NCBI GenBank assembly: GCA_905194315.1
Contig: CAJJRX010000015.1
Span: 1-44,806, forward strand
Length of the DNA: 44,806 nt
Direction of reading: 5' to 3'
Origin: an uncultured Sutterella sp.
GTDB lineage: Bacteria > Pseudomonadota > Gammaproteobacteria > Burkholderiales > Burkholderiaceae_F
Numbering within the stretch: position 1 is the first letter of the stretch; each line of letters opens with the position of its first letter. Below are positions 41,458 through 44,806 of the stretch, one piece after another. The notes below the pieces were generated by a model. The model was not told where the DNA came from. It saw only the letters and a list, made by a program, of their open reading frames with translations, and did not search any database. The position numbers were made by a program, and so were the translations under genes.

Positions 41458-42234
41458 ATGCATATCCTGATTTCCAACGATGACGGCTACCGGGCGCCGG
41501 GTATCCAGGCGCTGGCACGGGCGATGGCGCGCTTCGGGCGCGTGACGGTCTGTGCGCCGGAATTCAATCACTCCGGCGCCTCCAACTCCCTCACACTGAA
41601 CCGCCCGCTGACGGTGGATCATATTGAAGGGGACAATCTCTATATTGTGAGCGGAACGCCGAGTGACTCGGTTCACGTGGCACTCACCGGTGTGCTCGAT
41701 GAGAAACCCGATCTGGTGGTTTCGGGCATCAACTGCGGGGCGAACATGGGTGATGACACCATGTACTCGGGTACTGTCGCTGCGGCAATCGAGGGCTATC
41801 TCTTCGGCATTCCCTCTTTTGCCTTCTCGCAGATCGACCGGGGATGGGGTGAACTCGAAAGTGCGGCAAAGGTGGCACAAATTGTTATCGAACGCTATTT
41901 AGAGTCCTCGGATTGTACCCATCCGACCCTTTTAAACGTTAATATTCCAAATATGCCCCTTGAGCAGCTCAAAGGGGTGATGAGTACACGTCTGGGCAGA
42001 CGCAAGTCCGCCGAGTCGGTGATTCGTGAAATGAGTCCGCGCGGCTTTCCGGTGTACTGGATTGGTGCGGCAGGTCATCCCGAGGATGACACTGAAGGGA
42101 CGGACTTCTGGGCGACGAGTCACGGCTATGTGTCAGTATCGCCTTTGCAGATTGATTTAACAGCCCATAAGCAGATTGATATGGTCGGGCAGTGGATGAA
42201 TGCGCCTTTGCCCGTAACGGATTCAGGAATTTAG
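41458..42234 (+). CDS. surE: 5'/3'-nucleotidase SurE
   Basis: Metal-dependent phosphatase of nucleoside monophosphates and short polyphosphates, linked to survival in stationary phase. 258 residues with the metal motif SNDDG (D8, D9), NHSGASNSLTL and SGINCGANMGDDTMYSGTVAAA. ATG 41458 is chosen since GAGGTG (41445-41450) is 7 nt away; a TTG two codons upstream is less likely. In many proteobacteria surE lies with pcm, nlpD and rpoS; here nlpD follows directly after 10 bp and pcm is absent. Confidence 0.96.
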   Translation: MHILISNDDGYRAPGIQALARAMARFGRVTVCAPEFNHSGASNSLTLNRPLTVDHIEGDNLYIVSGTPSDSVHVALTGVLDEKPDLVVSGINCGANMGDDTMYSGTVAAAIEGYLFGIPSFAFSQIDRGWGELESAAKVAQIVIERYLESSDCTHPTLLNVNIPNMPLEQLKGVMSTRLGRRKSAESVIREMSPRGFPVYWIGAAGHPEDDTEGTDFWATSHGYVSVSPLQIDLTAHKQIDMVGQWMNAPLPVTDSGI

Positions 42235-42244
42235 AGGAATAGCG

Positions 42245-43096
42245 ATGAAAAAACCCCTTCTATGGCTTACAGTGGTTGGTACCGTGATTGTGATGGCAGG
42301 CTGTTCGACCTCGCCGCGCAAACCGGCCACAGTGGTTGACAAATCCACCTACAGCCAGCCCAGTGAAGCACAGCAGGCTCTGCTGACGGCAGAACAGCAG
42401 CGTCTTGCCAGTCTTGCCTCGGGTCAGTCCTATACCGTCAAGCCCGGCGACACGCTCTACAGCATCGCTATGCGTCATGGTGTCTCCGTACACGAACTCA
42501 AGGAAATCAACGGTATTTCCGATCCCACACAGATTCAGCCCGGCCAGCTTCTCGCGCTCTCGCGCAACGTGCGCGCTCCGTATGAGCAGGATGCGCCGAG
42601 CGACGTGCGTGTGACGCCGATCGCCGTGCCGCAGGCCGCCTCGCAGGCTGCGCCTGCCGCCGTGAGCCAGGCCAAACCCGCGGCCGAACCCGAACCGGCA
42701 CCGAAGGCGCAGCCCAAAGCTGCTGAACCGGCCGCCGCTTCCTCGTCGCGCATGATCTGGCCGGTCAAGGGCAAGGTTGTCTCGAACTACGCCAGCAACG
42801 GCAAGGGTCTTGACATTGCCGGCACCAAGGGTGATGTGGTCGTGGCAGCTGCCGAAGGTGATGTGCTCTTTGTGGGCGTGGTCAAGGGTTACGGCAACCT
42901 CGTCATCGTGAAGCACTCGCCCACGCTGGTGACCGCCTACGGTAACAACGACCGTGTGACGGTGAGCAACGGTACGCATGTGCGCGCCGGTCAGAAGATC
43001 GCCGAGCTCGGCATGGGTGAAGGCCAGCCTGCACTGCGCTTTGAAGTGCGCGAAAAGGGCAAGCCTGTTGACCCGATGCAGTTCCTTCCGCGCTAA
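42245..43096 (+). CDS. nlpD: NlpD-like lipoprotein with LysM and degenerate LytM (M23) domains
   Basis: The 283-residue outer-membrane lipoprotein has a lipobox VMAGC (Cys20), a LysM peptidoglycan-binding domain (about 62-106, SYTVKPGDTLYSIAMRHGVS), an Ala/Pro-rich linker (about 120-170) and a C-terminal LytM domain (about 175-283). The M23 zinc ligands are lost: GKGLDIAG lacks the first His, and the later positions read YGNND and LRFEVR in place of the histidines. In E. coli NlpD such a dead domain activates the amidase AmiC at septation. rpoS, its usual neighbour, is absent here; rlmD follows. Confidence 0.92.
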   Translation: MKKPLLWLTVVGTVIVMAGCSTSPRKPATVVDKSTYSQPSEAQQALLTAEQQRLASLASGQSYTVKPGDTLYSIAMRHGVSVHELKEINGISDPTQIQPGQLLALSRNVRAPYEQDAPSDVRVTPIAVPQAASQAAPAAVSQAKPAAEPEPAPKAQPKAAEPAAASSSRMIWPVKGKVVSNYASNGKGLDIAGTKGDVVVAAAEGDVLFVGVVKGYGNLVIVKHSPTLVTAYGNNDRVTVSNGTHVRAGQKIAELGMGEGQPALRFEVREKGKPVDPMQFLPR

Positions 43097-43229
43097 CTTG
43101 AGCGGACAGTCCGCCTGAGGGCGGAAAAAATTCCGGGGGGCACGCATGACTGCGGCCCCCTCAGTTTGTCTGAGAGCGTGAAAAGTATGCTCTCAATGGA
43201 AAAACCCAGCTAATAAAGTCAATTCAATT

Positions 43230-44687
43230 ATGGCAAGACGTCAGAACAAAGCTCCTGAACTTTTCACTGTGGATGTGCTTCGTCTCGACCAGGAGGGTCG
43301 CGGCGTTGCCTATAACGACGGGAAGGTCGCTTTTATCGAAGGTGCACTTCCCGGGGAAACGGTGACCTACGAGCTCACCCGCAACAAACCGAGTTTTGAA
43401 ATGGGTCGCGTCTGCACGGTACACAAGGAAAGTGTGCTCCGTGTGAAACCGCGCTGCCCGAATTTCGGCCACGGGCCGGGCAGCTGCGGCGGCTGTGCGA
43501 TGCAGCATCTTGAGGCGCGAGCGCAGGTCGCCTTCAAGGAACGCGTGATGCTCGATACGCTCTGGCACATCGGCAAGGTCCGTCCCGAGAATATTCTCAC
43601 GCCGCTGTACGGTCCGACGTGGCACTACCGTCACCGTGCCCGACTCACCGTGCGCAACGTCCCGAAAAAGGGCGGTGTGCTTGTGGGGTTCCATGAGAAA
43701 AGTTCAAGCTATGTGGCCGATATGCATGAGTGCCACATCCTGACGAAGAATGTCTGCGACATGCTCGAGCCGTTCCGTGAGCTCGTGGCCGGACTCTCGA
43801 TCTGCGAGCGCATGCCGCAGATTGAAATTGCCGTGGGCGGAGACGGTCACACGGCACTGGTGTTCCGTGTGCTTGAAGCGCCGAGCAGCGAGGATATGGA
43901 CAGGCTGCTTGCCTTTGGTGACAAATACAACGCGGCGATCTGGCTTCAGCCCAAGGGGCCCGACAGCGTGTATCCGGTCAGAGCGGAGGATGCGGACAAA
44001 CTCGCGCTCACGCTCTCGGAGTTCGGTGTGCGGATTGTTTTCAAGCCCACCGACTTCACGCAGGTCAACCCTGCCATCAATGAAGTGATGGTGGGACGCG
44101 CCGTGCGTCTGCTGGATGTGCATCCGGAGCACAAGGTGGCGGACTTTTTCTGCGGCCTTGGCAACTTTACGCTGCCGCTGGCAACCCGCGCAAAAACCGT
44201 TACCGGTATTGAAGGCAGCGAGGGACTCGTTGCCCGTGCCCGTCAGGGGGCTGCGGATAACGGCCTGGCGCAGAAAACCGACTTTGTCGCGCGCAATCTC
44301 TTCACCTGGAGCGAGGAGGACTGGGACCGTCTCTGGGAGAAGATGGGCGGCATCGACCGCGTGCTGATCGACCCGCCGCGTGAAGGTGCGCTTGCACTCT
44401 CGCGCGTGCTTGCTGCAACGGATAAACGCCCGGAGCGCGTGGTTTATGTCTCCTGCAATCCCGCCACGCTCGCCCGCGACTGCGCCATTCTGCAGCACGA
44501 GGGCGGCTGGATTATCCGGGAGGCCGGCATTATGAATATGTTCCCGCATACGGGCCATGTGGAAAGTATTGCCGTGCTCGAACCCGGTCCCCGGCCTGAA
44601 AAGCTCTCCGAGGATGCCGAGCGCATCGAGCGCCAGATTGCCAGTCATGGCGACGACAAAGTTGTTGAAATTCAAGTGGATGAATAA
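43230..44687 (+). CDS. rlmD: 23S rRNA (uracil-1939-C5) methyltransferase RlmD
   Basis: SAM-dependent enzyme that makes m5U1939 in 23S rRNA. The 485-residue protein has an N-terminal TRAM domain (about 8-65), a [4Fe-4S] site with C76, C86, C89 and C168 (CGGCAMQH), the SAM motif VADFFCGLGNFTLPLA and the catalytic cysteine in YVSCNPATLARD. The E. coli homologue RumA is about 433 residues; the extra length is an acidic tail and short insertions. The ATG at 43230 has no clear Shine-Dalgarno; its leader holds a hairpin GAGAGCGT/ATGCTCTC (about 43172-43194). Ends with a terminator. Confidence 0.95.
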   Translation: MARRQNKAPELFTVDVLRLDQEGRGVAYNDGKVAFIEGALPGETVTYELTRNKPSFEMGRVCTVHKESVLRVKPRCPNFGHGPGSCGGCAMQHLEARAQVAFKERVMLDTLWHIGKVRPENILTPLYGPTWHYRHRARLTVRNVPKKGGVLVGFHEKSSSYVADMHECHILTKNVCDMLEPFRELVAGLSICERMPQIEIAVGGDGHTALVFRVLEAPSSEDMDRLLAFGDKYNAAIWLQPKGPDSVYPVRAEDADKLALTLSEFGVRIVFKPTDFTQVNPAINEVMVGRAVRLLDVHPEHKVADFFCGLGNFTLPLATRAKTVTGIEGSEGLVARARQGAADNGLAQKTDFVARNLFTWSEEDWDRLWEKMGGIDRVLIDPPREGALALSRVLAATDKRPERVVYVSCNPATLARDCAILQHEGGWIIREAGIMNMFPHTGHVESIAVLEPGPRPEKLSEDAERIERQIASHGDDKVVEIQVDE

Positions 44688-44717
44688 ACGGCGCTGAAGT
44701 AAAAATACTTCCAGCAC

Positions 44718-44750
44718 AGGGTTTCAGACAAATTGTCTGGAACCCTTTTG
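44718..44750 (+). terminator. Terminator of rlmD
   Basis: Long stem with one G-T pair (44718-44730 with 44734-44746) followed by TTTT. A group II intron end begins 6 bp further on. Confidence 0.9.
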
Positions 44751-44755
44751 CTTTT

Positions 44756-44806
44756 GTGTGCTCGGCATGAGCATGTGTTAACGGGTGAAAGTCCCGAGAG
44801 GAGCCG
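44756..44806 (+). mobile_element. 5' end of a group II (IIC-like) intron, cut by the window edge
   Basis: The sequence opens with GTGTG, then the hairpin GCTC-GGCAT-GAGC and the motif AACGGGTGAAAGTCCCGAG. This is the order found at the 5' end of bacterial group II introns (GUGUG, first domain I hairpin with GGCAU loop, then GGGUGAAAGUCCC), including the group IIC intron of Oceanobacillus iheyensis (from memory). Group IIC introns insert directly behind Rho-independent terminators, as here. The rest of the ribozyme and any reverse-transcriptase gene would lie beyond the window. Confidence 0.75.

Overview
The window looks like chromosomal DNA of a gut-type, low-oxygen betaproteobacterium, most likely of the family Sutterellaceae (Sutterella/Parasutterella group). 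This is inferred from gene order and protein character: a complete isc operon, an rpfE-like gene beside recJ-prfB-lysS, thrS-infC-rpmI-rplT-pheS-pheT-ihfA, surE-nlpD-rlmD, a secreted flavin reductase of the expanded anaerobic type, and a consensus FNR box. No species name can be proved from the sequence alone. Most of the window is core housekeeping DNA with strong codon use. The accessory parts are the two ends, a large autotransporter-like gene, and several regulatory intergenic regions.

Layout. 1-1480: a terminator, a cluster of hairpins, a minus-strand IstA-like HTH protein without a catalytic domain, about 500 bp of AT-rich DNA, and tRNA-Asn. 1554-5649: aromatic/aspartate aminotransferase (minus), uvrB and a low-molecular-weight phosphatase. 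5850-11649: iscR-iscS-iscU-iscA-hscB-hscA-fdx-iscX, with a promoter overlapped by a probable IscR operator and a strong terminator at the end. 11707-14179: a secreted FAD reductase (plus) convergent with a Crp/Fnr-type regulator (minus). 14219-20693 (minus): rpfE-like, recJ, prfB (with the programmed +1 frameshift), lysS and a Nudix hydrolase. 21364-24311: lolC-lolD-tatD. 24522-26482: an ACT-domain protein with a UPF0210 protein. 26805-29102: autotransporter-like outer-membrane protein. 29281-31377: relA.

31443-39286 is a translation block: tRNA-Val, a previously unremarked Thr-Thr-Thr leader peptide with an attenuator, thrS, infC (starting at AUA), rpmI, rplT, pheS, pheT and ihfA. 39374-40977: tRNA-Pro and an NhaC/GntP-type transporter. 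40978-41457 has no protein gene, but holds a perfect 15-bp inverted repeat carrying a perfect FNR box, and next to it a structured minus-strand RNA with its own terminator. 41458-44687: surE, nlpD and rlmD. The last 51 bases match the 5' end of a group II (IIC-like) intron placed just behind the rlmD terminator; the rest lies outside the window.

The observations I think most deserve follow-up are the candidate FNR-controlled small RNA (41071-41253, minus), the thrS attenuator with leader peptide (31581-31705), the class-II-spaced Crp-like site before the flavin reductase combined with a Glu-to-Gln change in the neighbouring regulator's recognition helix, and a methionine in place of the DNA-intercalating proline of IHF alpha.
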